Source of the DNA: Girardinichthys multiradiatus | Lineage: Eukaryota > Chordata > Actinopteri > Cyprinodontiformes > Goodeidae | Length of the DNA: 64,000 nt | NCBI RefSeq assembly: GCF_021462225.1 | Contig: NC_061800.1 | Span: 5,466,501 to 5,530,500 of the forward strand | Direction of reading: 5' to 3' | In this document: in pieces, positions 11,006-24,204 of the stretch | How the letters are laid out: every line of letters begins with the position of its first letter | How positions within the stretch are numbered: position 1 is the first letter of the stretch | Program-made: the position numbers and the translations under genes | Notes under the pieces: generated by a model | What the model was told of the DNA's origin: nothing | The model's input: only the letters and a program-made list of their open reading frames with translations | Databases searched by the model: none

Positions 11006-11589
11006 CTAGGAAGGACAAGAAAGGAAGAACGTTGGGACAGGTTCGGATCAGATGTGCTTCTGCTGCAGGAGAATTATGCTGGAGACATTCAAAGAGCTTT
11101 GCACACACATTACATACTACAAACATCAGCTGCTTCAGTTGCAAATCAAATCAGCATCATTCAGTACATGAAATCAGACTTAGCATAAAGCTGGAACAAA
11201 CAATCAAAGACTTTACATATTTTTCATTTAAAGCAGGTATACCAGAATAGAAAGCACAGGCAGGAGAAGAGTTCAATGTAACATTCTGGATCAGCTCCTA
11301 AGGAGGGAAATGACATCAGGCCTTAAATAGAAACACGTTGCTTTGTGAGTAAATGGTTTTGTCAACAGAAAAAGCTGCAACACAGTGTGTGATTATCATA
11401 GCTCACCTTTACTGAAGTGTGTGTATGTGCAACAACAAGCGAAGTGTGATAGACACTAAGTGACCCTGGCAGATGAGCACACAGCCCTGGAAGCTTTAGG
11501 CAGTGAGATGGAGCAAAGGGAAAGGACAATAAAGTAGAAGTAGCAGTAATTAAAGCTGCAAGTTAAAGAGTGTTTCTGTTCTATACCAA

Positions 11590-14034
11590 GTGGGTTGATA
11601 GATATTGACTAGAAATAGTTGGGCTCGCCTCCATGCACAGCGTGGCTCTTCTACTCTGGAGTGGCCCATGGGGAGAGGCGGCGAGCTGGGGTGGGTTTGC
11701 TTGTTGCCCCCCAGCTTAGCCGTCTCGTGTTGGGGTTTACCCCAGTGGATGAGAGGGTCATATCCCTGCGCCTTCGAGTCGGGGACAGGTCTCTGACTGT
11801 CGTTTCGGCCTATGGGCCGAGCGGTAGTGAGGAGTACCCAGCCTTCTTGGGGTCCCTGACGGGGGTGCTGCACAGTGCCCCTCATGGGAACTCCATTATT
11901 CTGCTGGGGGACTTCAACGCCCAGGTGAGAAATGACAGTGACACCTGGAGAGGCGTGACTGGGAGGAATGGCCTCCCTGATCTGAATCGAGGTGTTTCAT
12001 TATTGGACTTCTAGTCACAGATTGTCCAAAATGAACACCATGTTGAAGCATAAGGGTGTTCATCAGTGCACTTGGCACCAGGACACCCTAGGCAGGAGGT
12101 CGATGATTGACTTTGTTGTTGTGTCTTTAGACCTTTGGCTACATGTTTTGGACACTCGGGTGAAAACAGGGGCTTAGCTGTCCACTGATCACCACCTGGT
12201 GGTGAGTTGGATCTGCTGGAAGAGGAGAAAACCTGACAGACTTGGCAGGCCCAGGTGCATAGTGAGGGTGTGTTGGGAACGTCCGACAGAGCCCTTGGCC
12301 AGGGATGTATCCGACTCCCACCACCGGGAGAGCTCTGAGCAGATTCCGGGGGAGGTTGGAGACACAGAGTCTGAGTGGATCATGTTCTTCGCGTCTATTG
12401 TTGATGCTGCTGCCCGTAGCTATGGCCGTAAGGTCTGCCGTGCCTGTCGCGGTGGCAATCCCCGAACCCGAAGGGATGCCGTCAAGTTGAAGAAGGAGTC
12501 CTATCAGCTGTGGTTGGCTTGCGGGACTCCTGAGGTGGTTGACGGATACTGTGGGGCCAAGTGTGCCACGGCCCGGGCTGTGGCAAAGGCAAAAACTTGC
12601 GGCTGGGAGTGGTTCAGTGGGGCCATGGAGAAAGAGTACCAGTTGGCCTCGAAGCGATTCTGGCAAACAGTCCGGCACCTCAGGAGGGGGAAGCAATGCT
12701 TTGCCAACGCTGTTTACAGTGGGGGTGGGGAGCTGCTGACCTCGACTGGGAACATTCATGGGCAGTGGAAGGAGCACTTCGAGGATCTCCTCAATCCTGC
12801 TATCACACATTCCCTGGTGGAAACAGAGGCTGGGGACTCGGGGTTGGACTCTTATGTCAACCAGGCTGAAGTCACCGAGGTGGTTAAAAAGCTCCAGGGC
12901 TTCAGGGGGTGGATGAGATCTGCCCTGAGTACCTGAAGTCTCTGGATGTTTATGACAGCCCCACAACATCAACATTGCGTGGCTGTCGAGGACAGTGCCT
13001 CAGGACTGGCAGATTGGCATGGTGGTACCTGTTCATAAGAAGGGTGAAAAGAGGTTGTGTTCCAACTATCGGGGATCACACTCCTCGGCCTCACTGAAGG
13101 GGAGAGCAGGAGTTTGGTCCGCATTGCCAGCACTAAGTCGGCCCTGTTGCCGGTGCATGTTGGACTCCAGCTTCATAACTTTTATGGACGGGATTTCTAG
13201 GAGAATGGACCAGTGTATTTCGTTTCTTCTTTTTGCAGATAATGTGGTCCTGCTGGCCCCCTCTAGCCAAGACCTACAGCATGCACTGGAGCAGTTCGCA
13301 GCCAAGTATGAAGTAGCTGGGATGAAGATCAGCTCCTCCAAGGCCTTGGTTCTTAACCAGAAAAGGTCGAGGGAAGTGCCTGCCTCAAGTGGAGTAGTTC
13401 AAGTATCTTGGGGTCTTGTTCATGAGTGAGGGGAGAATGGAGCAGGAGATCGACAGACGGATCGGTGCGGCTGCCGCAGTAAGGGGGACGCTGTGCCGGT
13501 CCATTGTGGTGAAGAGAGAGCTGATCTGAAAAGAGAAGCTCTCCATTTACCAGTCATTCTACGTTCCTACCCTCACCAATGCCATGAACTTTGGGTCATG
13601 ACCGAAAGAACGAAATCCTGGATACAAGCACCTGAAATGAGCTTCCTTCGTAGGGTGGCCGGGCACTCCCTTAGAGATTGGGTGAGGTGCTCGGCCATCC
13701 GGGACGAGCTCGGAGTAGAGCCGCTGCTCCTCCACATCAAGAAGGGGAGTTTGAGGTGGATCGGGCATCTATACTGGATGCTTCCTGGACACCTTCCTCG
13801 GGAGGTGCTCCAGGCACATCCCTCCGGGAGGATGCCCAGGAGACGGCCCAGGACACGATGGAGGGAGTATGTCTCTCGGCTGGCCTGGGAACGCCTTGGG
13901 CTCCACCCGGAGGAGCTAGAGGAGGTGTCTGGGGAGAGGGACGTCTGGGCGTCTCTGCTGAGTCTGCTGCCCCCGCGACCCGGTCCCAGATAAAGCGGAA
14001 GACGACGAGAACGAGTATGAGTACGAGTACTTGA
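11590..14034 (+). pseudogene. RTE-like LINE, near full coding length but inactivated
   Basis: Plus-strand frames show an apurinic-type endonuclease (RAGVGLLVAPQ, VVSAYGPSG, ILLGDFNAQV, then in another frame CTWHQDTLGRRSMIDFVVV and near 12181 STDHHLVVSWI). A reverse transcriptase follows (FADNVVLLAPSSQDLQHAL at about 13232-13288) and then the C-terminal region (YGHELWVMTE-type segment, QAPEMSFLRRVAG, GSLRWIGHL, RPRTRWREYVSRLAWERLG). Several frameshifts and stops break it, and the RT box is FADN instead of FADD. The 3' end has an ACGAGTATGAGTACGAGTAC-type short repeat tail, as in RTE elements. It lies in the intron between PLCL exons 17748 and 11005 and runs opposite to the gene. Confidence 0.85.
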
Positions 14035-16239
14035 ATAAAATAGTTTTATTTAGGCCCAAAATCACACTTACAATTTGAAGACAATATCTACACTGGTAAC
14101 TGGATTATGGTGGTCAGGGCCAAAGTGTCTATATGTTAGCCATGCAACTTACAAAACGTTATGATAGGCAGCAGAATGAAGCTTGTACCCAGGTATACAG
14201 AATATGTATCAGCCTGACAAAGTGCTGCAGAGACCTCGCATCTGTCCAGAAATTGGAATTTTGCGATTATCTTCAACATTAATTAGCAAAACGTGATTCT
14301 AGAATGCTCTGTTAATAGCAGCTGTTCACTACTACATAGAACAATGTTTAATGTTATCACAACGGAACTTAATCAGTTTAAGGAACAGGCCTTGGAAACC
14401 TCCATGTTCTCAGAAAATGATAACGTTGCTCATTAACTACCTTGTTTGAATTCATTTGTACACAGTGCCAATAATGCTTAGGTTGAAGAGCAGTTTGTAA
14501 GCTTTACAAAAAAAAGGGGACATGACTATCTCACAGTTGCAGCTGAAGGACATGACAGCTCACATGGCCAGATGAACATAGCCTAATGCAGCCTAGCAGC
14601 AGCATTCTCTGCTGTATTTGTGAAGCAGCTCAGCAAGCGTGAGCCAGCATAGGGTGTGTGATTCAGAAGTGATTTGGGGCAATATAAAGACCTGGATCAA
14701 TTTCAACTTGGGGATTCTGACCAGCAGATTTTGGCTTCTACTATGAATTAGTTTGGCCTCCTAGATTTGCATCGTTTGGTGCCAAACAATTTTTGGCTAC
14801 CTGTGGAAGGAACTGTAAAAGGTTAAGGTCAGGATTTGTGCTAGACTGATAACCACCAAAATGTTTCTTTATGGACCTGGTCTCATGACACCCTAATGTA
14901 GACACAGCAGAGGTTATGGATTTCCACTTACAGTATTTCTGGTTTTCTAGCACATATATACAGTATATAAAACAAATAAGTATAATAAGAACACATGCAG
15001 TTATTCTTTTCACATTACCCACCAGTATCGCTATTCAGCGATAAAACTGGAGGGTGCTGCACGACCAGCCTTCACTTCTATTGATATTTATAGAAGCTTT
15101 ATTGTCTTCCTCCACTCTTCTTACTGGCAATTCCTTTTTGTCACACCACCTCCTCTCTTATTCACCCCACAAACATGTCTCAGGTATGAACACACTGAAA
15201 ACCTTATAGCCTGGGTAGTCAGCTACACTGCTGTTAAATAACATAAGCATATTTACACTACCACATCCTGCCTTTCTTTTTTTGCTTTTTCTGAATGTAA
15301 ATATATATATATGCATTTGTTTTTAAAGCTGTACATGCACATACTGTTTATCCTTACCTTTATCCTTTATTTTATTTCCTCCGAAGTTTTTATATTTATA
15401 CTCAAAGTCTGTTCGCTGTGGGCATGTGAAACCAAAGTCAAACTCCTTGTTTGGGGACACAATCTTGGCCAATTAACCTGATTCTGAGGTGGAGTCTGAC
15501 TGCAGCTCTCCTAACGCAGGAAGAGTTCACAGGACTAACAAGTTTAGTTGTTATGTGCAGTACAGGGCTGAGTGAAATTGTGATTGTACTTCTCAAAGTG
15601 CAGACATTACAAATAAAGTTGTCTTTAATAACCTAGAATTCCCACAATGAATGTCTTGCTTAATTGCTTCATTGAAAGAGATGGGTTTTGCCCCTTTAAA
15701 AAACCCACCATGTCACTTATATGTAATATTCACATTAATACTGGCTATTTTCAATGATCTTCATTCAAAATCAAATATTTTTCTTACTATATAGGAATTA
15801 TAATACTCTGAGAAACCCTTTTATTTAAAGGTTTTCTATATCATTAAGATTATCACTGCAGAATAACAAAGAAAAGTACAAACAATTCTGTTTTGTTTAA
15901 AACTTAATATAAAATATTAGGATCATTATATTATCATCAAGAAGAAATGCATGTTTTTGCATTTGCCCTTTAAAAGCAGAAGCCTGCCTCCCTAGTACGT
16001 AGTTAGCAACATCTAGCTAAAGTGTCTTTTTTGGTTAAGAATTAAACATGTTCTATGTGTCTATATGTTAGCCATGCAACTTACACTTTTATCATTTTCC
16101 ACAACAATCAGTACATACTAATTTGTTGCTGCAAATACAAAACTAAAGACTCCTGCACAACTTTTCCTGATCAGTAAATTAATTGAGCTTTAAAGTTTCT
16201 TGTAAAAGTGTCACAACAACTATTTTATATTTGCCAAAA
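14035..16239. other. Intron sequence, no gene; one 29-base repeat pair
   Basis: No exon was recognised. GTGTCTATATGTTAGCCATGC followed by AACTTACA occurs exactly at 14125-14153 and again at 16057-16085. The first copy lies about 90 bases after the end of the RTE-like LINE. A short (TA) run is at about 15301-15311. Confidence 0.6.
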
Positions 16240-17560
16240 TACAACCCCAAACAGCTGTTATGGACCAAGACAAAGTAGCACATATTTGGTAAATGGAAGT
16301 AAAATCATAGATAATTTTTAGTTATATTGGATGGAGATTATCTACAAAAATCAGTTTTCAAGTGTTCCCACTGATTCCTAATTGGATGTTAGTCTGGACT
16401 TTGACTGGGCCATTCTAACACATTCTGAAGGCTTTGATCTAAGCCATTCCATTGTAGCTCATTGTCCTGCTAGAAGGAGATAAAATTTGCCTGAGTCTCA
16501 AGTCTTCTGCTGCCTCTAACAGGTTTTCTTCCAGGATTGTTCTGTATTTAGCTCCATCCATCTTCCAGTCAGCTCTGACCAGCTTCTCTGTCCCTGCTAA
16601 AGAAATCCCAGCATCCCCACGGCATAATGCTACCACTCTGTTTCTGTAATCTGCAGTGTTGTGTATCTACCACACATGGCATTGTGCGGGTAGGCCAAAA
16701 AGTAAAAATTTGGTCTTTTCTGGTCAGAGAATTCTCTCCCATATTTGCTGTGTTCCTAAACTCTAAAAAAAACAATTTTTGGGGGGATGGTGTGTTTAGA
16801 GTGATGTGAAGTGTTAGTTCTCCGCCATACATAGAGATTGGCGTTTTGGCTCAAAAGTTCAATTTGGTCTCGTCTGACCAAAGCACCTTCTTTCACATGT
16901 TTGCTGTCCCCAACATGGCTTCCGGGAAACTGCAAACAGGACTTCTTGTGGTTTTCTTTTAACAAGGCTTTCTTCTTGCCACTCTTCCATGAAGACCATA
17001 TTTGTGCAGTGCACGACTAATAGTTGTCCTGTGGACAGATTCCCCCACCTGAGCTGTGGATCTCTAGAGTTCCTCCAGAGTAACCAGGTGCCTCTTGGCT
17101 ACATCTCTGATCAGTGTTCTCTTTGTTCAACCTGTAAGTTTATGTGGACGGCCTTGTCTTGGTAGTTTTACAGTTGTACTATACTCTTTTTATTTTTGGG
17201 TGATGGATTGAACAATGCTCCCTGAGATGTTCAAAGCTTGGGAAATCTTTTTATAGCCTAAGCCTGCTTTAAACTTCTCCACAACTTTATCCCTGACCTG
17301 TCTGTGGTGTGTTCCTTGGTCTTTGTGATGCTGTTTGTTCACTAATGTACTCTAAGAAACCTCTGGTGCCAGAAACAGAAAAGCTATAAAAATATTCAGA
17401 ATTGTGTATTAAGTTGACATTTGAGGGCAGTTAGGTGCACTGGATTTTATTTTGAAAACATTAAATAGGGGAAATAATACCATATTCCTCTGAACCTCTT
17501 CAGACAAGCAGAACCATCACAGTCTGGATGCATCCAGGTGGAATTTGCATCCTTCTGAAT
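16240..17560 (-). mobile_element. Decayed Tc1-like transposon
   Basis: The minus strand carries transposase remnants: LFFLARRDQ-like and WRRTNTSHHSKHTIPPK in the middle, KMDGAKYRTILEENLLEAAEDLR, and at the plus-strand left side GGACTTTGACTGGGCCATTCTAACA, the antisense of the LEWPSQSPD region. The N-terminal region at 17150-17330 matches the copy at 51214. The expected ATG triplet is mutated (plus-strand TGTGATG). Terminal repeats are not clearly preserved. Confidence 0.75.
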
Positions 17561-17747
17561 AATTCATTAATCTTAATAATTTATTGTAGTTTCTTCCTGA
17601 ATACAAGAGTAATCCATGCATCACTTAATTAAGAAGACAATATACAGACATTAGGGTAAGAGGTGGAGTGGTCTTGACATTTTAAAACTTCCTGAAGCAT
17701 ATAAAACCAAAATTATAATGAAAACCCCAGCCCACTTTCTGTCTCAC

Positions 17748-18110
17748 CTGAGCATCCTCTCGCAGGTCGGTCGCCTCTTTGAGGGGACCACTTGCTTGTT
17801 TGAAAACCTCGTCCAACACTTTGATGCCAGTGTGCCTCAGAGAGACGTACTCCCTCCCTCGTCGCCCCACCCTCCTCACTGACAGGCCTCGGCGTTGGGC
17901 CTTCCCTCCTCCTCGCCGGTTAGTGATGGCCACGTGAACAAAAAGGCTGGTGTGTGGTAAGGGGTCTCCCCCCAAGCCCAGCAGGGGCACGTTACGGTAA
18001 CCTGGCTGAAGGCACTCAAAGGCCACACTGTACTGGCCGATGAAATCGTCACCGATGTAGTCATCATCCAACACGACAAAGCGCAGCAAGGCCAGCTCAG
18101 GCATGTTAAC
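17748..18110 (-). CDS. plcl1-like: PLCL exon: second half of C2 domain and following linker
   Basis: This 363-base, phase 0-0 exon encodes 121 residues. It completes the C2 domain ([54 protein letters not shown]) and continues into the PRIP-specific linker (RRGLSVRR, then [10 protein letters not shown], ending [10 protein letters not shown]). [15 protein letters not shown] is a near-invariant PLCL signature. Splice sites are TGTGTGCAG (acceptor) and GCTCAG followed by GTGAGA (donor). Its end aligns with the family sequence just before the CGLP segment in the next exon, so nothing appears missing between the two. Confidence 0.97.
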
Positions 18111-18839
18111 CTGCACACAAGACATGAAGCAGGACATGAAATCCAGTCAGATGTGATAATGACAGAAATCCACATCCTTGCAGCCTACACTAACACTTAT
18201 GTCTGCCTTATCCAGCTCAAACTCTATGAAATCTGGCTCTAGCTTTCAATGATTTACCTTCATGTAAATAAGAGCTTATGCTGCTATAATAGTGAGCATC
18301 TTCATTATGCCACGAGTGTTATTAACTGATTGCAGAACATGACGAATAACATTGAACAGCTCATGACCAGAACTAGTTTTCTTAACTTGTTCAGTAATTT
18401 TAGCAGTATAATTTATCCTCCTGTTGTCATTCTGGAGCTCCTTATCCCAACATTTTCATTGTCATTAGTGATTTGGAATTCCATTTACTAAAATGTTAAC
18501 AGGACAAAATTGCAACCTCTTTTCATCACCGGTGCAATATATCTAACAAGTAAATAAAAAACACGTAAGGCAGAAATTAACTGATAAAAACTGGGGAATT
18601 TAAATGCAACAACAATCAAAAATAGGTCTAATCAACACATGGGAAACATCAGAAAAGTACAATGACAAAAAAAACAAATCCTATTGGCATAAAGAAAAAT
18701 GCAGATAGCACATGCTACAGTTTCAAAACCTATAAAATCTTACACGACACTTTAAATTTGAGATGGAATGCTGAAGCACAACGAGTAGCTCTAACAATGG
18801 TCATTCATTTCCTGACATTCAAATAAATTCGCTAAATTT
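18111..18839. other. Intron sequence, nothing recognised
   Basis: AT-rich sequence immediately upstream (gene sense) of the C2 exon. No repeat or exon was recognised. Confidence 0.6.
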
Positions 18840-19690
18840 CGGAACTTTATTGAAGCATGTGACAAGATGATTCAGGAAGCAGACAGGTTCTGTGTAGCAG
18901 AGTATCAGCCCTGGCACAAAAGCTAACAAAACTGTGAAGAGGCTGAAGCTAGTAGGTGTCATTGTCTACAATAAAATGAGTCCTGCACCAACATGGGCTG
19001 AAAGTCCACTCAGTCAGGAAGATGTCATTAATCCAAAAGCAACATAAAAAGCCAGACAGTTTTCAAATGGACTTAAGGACAAGATCATGTCACATGCCAT
19101 GTGATCTGAACAAACTAAAACTGAAGTGTTTGGCCAAAATGTCCATCGATACATTTGGAGGAAAAAGGAGGAAGCTTTCAAGCCTGCAAACACCATCCCA
19201 AAACTGAAGTATGGTGATGGCAGCATCATGCCGTGGGGGTGTTTTACTACAGGAAGGACTGGTGCATTTCACAAAATAGAAGGCATCATGAAGAAAAAAC
19301 ATTGTGTGAAAACATTGAAGAAACATTTCAAGACATCAGCCAGGAAATGAGAGCTTGAGCACAAATGGGTCTTCCAAATAACCCTGAGCATAGCACCAAA
19401 TACGTTACAAAGTGACTTATAGACAACAAAGTCAACTCTTCGGAGCTGTCATCACAAATTCCTGACCTCAGTCCCATTGAATATTTGAGGGTAGAGCTGA
19501 AAAGGTGTGTGAACAAGGTGACCTAAAAACGGGCCTTGGTTGCACCAGTTCTGTGAGGAGGAAAGCTCCAATATTCCAGCAAACTATGGTGAAAACAGTT
19601 TAAAAGGTAATTCCACCAAATAAAGAGAAAATGGATGAAACCTTCTGAATTACAATAAAAAACTAATACATTCTCTAAAACTTATCTCTC
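18840..19690 (+). mobile_element. Decayed Tc1-like transposon, second lineage
   Basis: Plus-strand frame FGQNVHRYIWRKKEEAFKPA continues NTIPKLKYGDGSIMPWGCF and TGAFHKIEGIMKK, the central part of a Tc1 transposase of a different lineage from the MGKTADL elements. Upstream and downstream remnants are frameshifted. No intact terminal repeats were seen. It sits in the large intron between the two C2 exons. Confidence 0.75.
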
Positions 19691-21865
19691 ATTCTTCTTC
19701 CATTTATAAAATAGAGCTAAGCTTGGTAACCCTAACTGACATAAAACAGGTGAGGTTTACTCTGATTTAATGTCAGACAGTGAGATCTTTATCTTCATTA
19801 TGCGGTGTATGTAAATGTCTGGTTCCAACTGTAAAAGTCAAACAGAATGGTTCCATTAATCTGACATGAGGGGGTATATGTCTCAGTGTGTTTGTGTGTG
19901 TGATGGTGGGGAGTTTATGCAGTAGAATGGTTTAAAACCAACAGGTGAAAACACACGGTGGAAAAGGAACATACAAGGTGAATATCTTTGATATGTTTGG
20001 AGAAAAAAATAATATGAACCCATGATTTCCTACTTAGAAGGCCGTGTGTATGTGTGTGTCTGCTTTGTGACTTTAAAATCCAGTACAAAGTTCACAAGCC
20101 TCATGCAGCTCCAGTCTTCCACTTTGAATCACATGGCACCAAACTGCTGAATTAAACTGCAGCCAACTCATAAAACCTGAAGTAAAACAAGCTGACGGCA
20201 GGGAAGAAAGCACTGATCCATTATGGCCTACCAAGATTTAAACAAACTTCAAAGCTGCACATTTTAACAGTCTTTACAAGAACATAAGAGCGGTGAATGA
20301 CTTTTAAAAGTCAATAAACAGGGAGTTGGCGAATAATTTAAAGGTGATAAGTGAAAATATTTGTGGGATTTAAAATCCAATTCATCCATCTGTTTTCTAT
20401 ATCAGCTTGGTCCTGTTCACGATATCAGTTACATACAGTCCAAGTCTATTTAATTATGATCTGATTCAGGTCAACGCAGATTTAGTGTGTTCTCAAACTG
20501 TTGCCCAAACAATAAAGGTGAAAGGGTTGCATTGGTTGGTGGAACTTTACTGAAATTGGGACTGGCAAATTTAGAGCTTGTTGTATTAATAATCCTTCTA
20601 TTAATTCAAACAGATAACTGCATGACTAATTACGATTCTGCATTAACATCAACCACCATTCAGATTTCAACCAGATAATGTTGAATTGCATTCTGCACAC
20701 TTACAATGCACACCACACTTTTGAGAGTTTTATTTCCAAAAAAAAAAAATGCTGACATAAATATGTTCTAATTTAATTTACTGAAAATGTGAATGAAGCA
20801 TGACATTCCTCAGATTTCTACTGTCTGCAGTCACATTAATATACATATATATATAAACTATATGGGGAATACTGATTCTTTTATTTACATTTTCTACAAA
20901 TGTAAAATATCCACTTTTCCTAATTTGGATTATTTTTTAAATAATCATTGTATTGTTGGTATACATCTGCCAAAGAGCACCGCATTTTAAGAAGGAACAT
21001 TGATTTATATGTCTACAGTTTTCTATCACAAATTACGAAGCCAAAGAAAAGACTGAAAGTTCAAAACCAAAATATGTAAAATTAGGTTTAGCTTGTCTTC
21101 ACTATTTAATCCCTCACCTGTTATTTTTACATCCATGCTGTATAAACCATCATCTGAGGAAAGGCCGACTCTTGTTCCAAAACTCTGTCTCCTGATTTTC
21201 AGAAGATTTTCAGATTTATAAATATCTGTTTCTTCAGGATGGAACAGAAAGTACTTCAGCTAAGCAGTCCAGAACATTTTTCACCACAACTTCCAATGAT
21301 TCAGTCTGAAAACTGATTATCCTTCCTTGAAATAAATCTATATATCAGCACGTCTAATTATACGGGTTGAGACAGTAAAGGACGCTCAACAGTGTATCAT
21401 TAAAATCGTCCTGAATTATTAATGAGAAGTTATTTTGTTTTAAAGGGTAAAGTACTGTCCTGAATCCAGGACGTTTAAATTGCACTTGGTTATGTTGAAA
21501 CAGTTCAGCTGCTTCTTCAAATAATCTCTCAGATTGGATTTGCAGTATTTTCTTTGTTGCACCTGAATTCAACACGAAACAACTGAGCAGACGAACTGAA
21601 GGCAACAGAGAGGATGCACTCTGAGATTCAGCAGCAGTTAAAAGATTTATTCAGGCTAAGCTGTTGATCTGTAATAACATATTTGATCTTGAAATGCAAA
21701 CTTCAAAGAAAAGCAGGCCAACGCCAGGAGGTCTGAGTGTCTGACGCTGATGTACAAGCTGTGTCCTCCTGATCCAACATAATGTAATGTGCATGAGCAC
21801 AGGCCCACACATTTAAAGATGCACAGGCCCATGGGTGTGTGAATACGTAAATCAGTGAGTCCACA
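19691..21865. other. Intron sequence, no gene seen
   Basis: AT-rich sequence with scattered TG runs (about 19886-19905 and 20046-20061), an A run at about 20739-20749 and a TATATATATA run near 20844. No exon was recognised. Confidence 0.6.
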
Positions 21866-21869
21866 ACAG

Positions 21870-23790
21870 CGCCTTGCAAAAGTATTAACACCCCTATGAC
21901 GTTTCACCTTTTCTCAGATCACAACCAAAAACGTCCATGTTTATTTTATTCAGAACCAACTCCAAAAAATGCAACCTAAAGGCACTTTACAAGGCATACA
22001 GCATCAATTCATTTCAATTTCCTGTATATATAACAAAATCAATCCAATTCATACCAGTATACTACAGACATATAGTCAGATTCTGTTTCCATTACCTGCA
22101 GTCCAATTCAACAGCAATTATAAACACATTAAAGTTAAAATTATCATGACTGTAAGTGATTGTTCAACATAACATTGTAGAGTAGTGTAAAATGATACAT
22201 CCATTCATCGATCTATTGTCTATACCTGCTTTTGATTCATGGTTGAGGAGGGCTGTGGGATTGGGGGATGCTAGTATTCTGGCTAGGTGGCCTGTTCATC
22301 ACCGGACAACAGAGACATGCAGAGCAAACAATGTGAATACAAGGTTTCTCCATAAAAATATGCAATAGCGAGTGTGAGGAGCCATAGACCTGCCCCCCTG
22401 GACCAGGGACAGATATGGAGGAGATCCGTGTCATAAACATCTAAAGGTCTCCCAGAGCACAGGAACCCCAGGAGAACCATTGCCGGGACTACCATATCCC
22501 AAGGGAACCACCCAACAGCCACAGTGCAGAAGCCCCAGAGAGCTGCAGTGACAAGCCCATAGGCCCCATCAGCAGCCGTCTACGCCCGAGCAGATCCAGC
22601 CATGGACCCAGAGACCTGAGACTCAGGGACATATCACTCCCCAAGCAGAGGCCCGACAGAGCCCAGGCCCCGGCAAGCAGCTACTGAGAGTGAGCCGGCA
22701 CACACCAAAGCACCCAGCCCCGGACACCGAGAACCACAAGTACACCAGCAGGCAGAGACACCAAACACCGGCAGGTAGAGTGGCAGGAGAAAATAGGCCC
22801 CACATTTGATGAGGTGCCTAAACTGATCCAGGAGAGGGAGCAGTCCAAGACCTAACCTGACACAAAAAACAGGCACACACAGTCACAATCACACATTCCC
22901 ACCCACATGCGTACACATAAAAACACTCACACGGGCCCAATGTAAAGACAAATAACAATGGACGTTGTACTCCCCATACATACTCTATACTCGCAGGTCC
23001 AGGTGCCGATACCCCATAGGGGCAACCAACCCCCGGACCCAGGAGGTGGTCCCCTTCCCTCCGTGTGTGGAGACAGGCACCGCAAGCCGACGAAGCCACA
23101 CCCACACACTGCACGCGCCACACACAACCCCGCTACAAGCACCCCTGCCACATCCCACCACACAGCACGCCGCGATGGTAGGGCCCCGCGCAGAAGGGGT
23201 CCCTTACAATCGATACAACGTCACCCGAGCCTCCGCCCACAGGTGCAACAGGGAAGACACCACCAAGCACCGCGCACACAACAGAAACAATGCCCCACAC
23301 CAAGACGGGACAAAACTTACCCGGCAAGAGGTCCCCGGCCAGCGGCAAGCACCGGCGTCCACCCACAACGCTCCGCGCAACCACACAAACACATCACCGC
23401 CGCCGCAATGATATCCCAGGGAGAAAAATTATCCAGCTCAGCGCTACCATTGCCGCTCAGCCGATTCCCCACATCCAGGAAGAGGACACAGCCCCCCCAC
23501 CCCACATGCTGCAGCCGTTGCTGAGCAGTGAATTTCTGCAGCTCCTCAAGAGTAACCGTAATCCTGTTTCCATGTTCAGATGATGGATTGAACAGATCTC
23601 TGTGAGATATTCAAAGCTAAGGAGATTGTTTTAGGACTTTCTTTAAACTTCTCCACAACTTTCGCCTTGACCAAACTGCTGTCTTTCTTGGCCTTCACGC
23701 TGCTGTTTGTTCACTAATGTTCTCTACCAAACCTCAGGTCTTCACAGCATTGTGTTTATACTACATTTATACTGAGAATATATTATACAC
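21870..23790 (-). mobile_element. Tc1 relic interrupted by an unrelated GC-rich repeat
   Basis: At the left, CGCCTTGCAAAAGTATTAACACCCC (21871 onward) is a Tc1-type terminal sequence. At the right, 23520-23790 carries the antisense of the Tc1 transposase N-terminal region (TTCTCCACAACTTTCGCC and CGCTGCTGTTTGTTCACTAATG). Between them the transposase core is missing and a GC-rich repeat of about 1.3 kb (22200-23520) is present instead. The arrangement suggests insertion plus loss of the Tc1 core. Confidence 0.5.
22200..23520. repeat. GC-rich, C/A-biased repeat of unknown class
   Basis: The plus strand is strongly enriched in C and A, especially 22850-23400 (CACACAGTCACAATCACACATTCC-like composition), and rich in CpG compared with its surroundings. 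Long open frames on both strands here (for example 22958-23524 plus) are Pro/His/Arg/Thr-rich and look like composition artefacts. The left edge (CCATTCATCGATCTATTGTCTATACC, about 22201) resembles fish SINE tails. I do not recognise the family. Confidence 0.4.
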
Positions 23791-24204
23791 AAGTGGACTC
23801 TATTTATTAATAAGTGACTTTCTTATGTTTTATTGTTATTTTTGGCTGGAATGAACATCACTTTGGGAAAACTGAAACAACCGAAACCTTTTCCATTTAT
23901 CCTGGATATAAGTTATGTTGTTTTCTCAATTAAAAGCTGGCCTTTCAAACCACTTTTAGATTTTAGGGTTACAAAAGGTTAAACCAAAGACTAATTTAAT
24001 CAGGGTAGAATTTTGTTTTTACTTATGCTGCTTTTTATCAAACAGCAGATAGAGTCAAAATGACCCTGAATAGACCAATTCATCAGTGTAATAATATGTG
24101 GCGATTATAGAGAAGTTTTTTTAATATGTCATCTCTCTTCATTCCTCCCGAGAGTTCCTGCAGAATGATTTTATGGCCTTTCCAATGGTCCTCACTTTTT
24201 CAAA

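Noticed and set aside
12139..12975. A 278-codon minus-strand frame as a gene
   Set aside because: It is the antisense shadow of the GC-rich RTE-like LINE, whose plus-strand frames carry the recognisable domains.
22958..23524. Long Pro/His/Arg-rich frames on both strands as protein genes
   Set aside because: They follow from the C/A-biased composition of a repeat; similar open frames exist in several overlapping frames.
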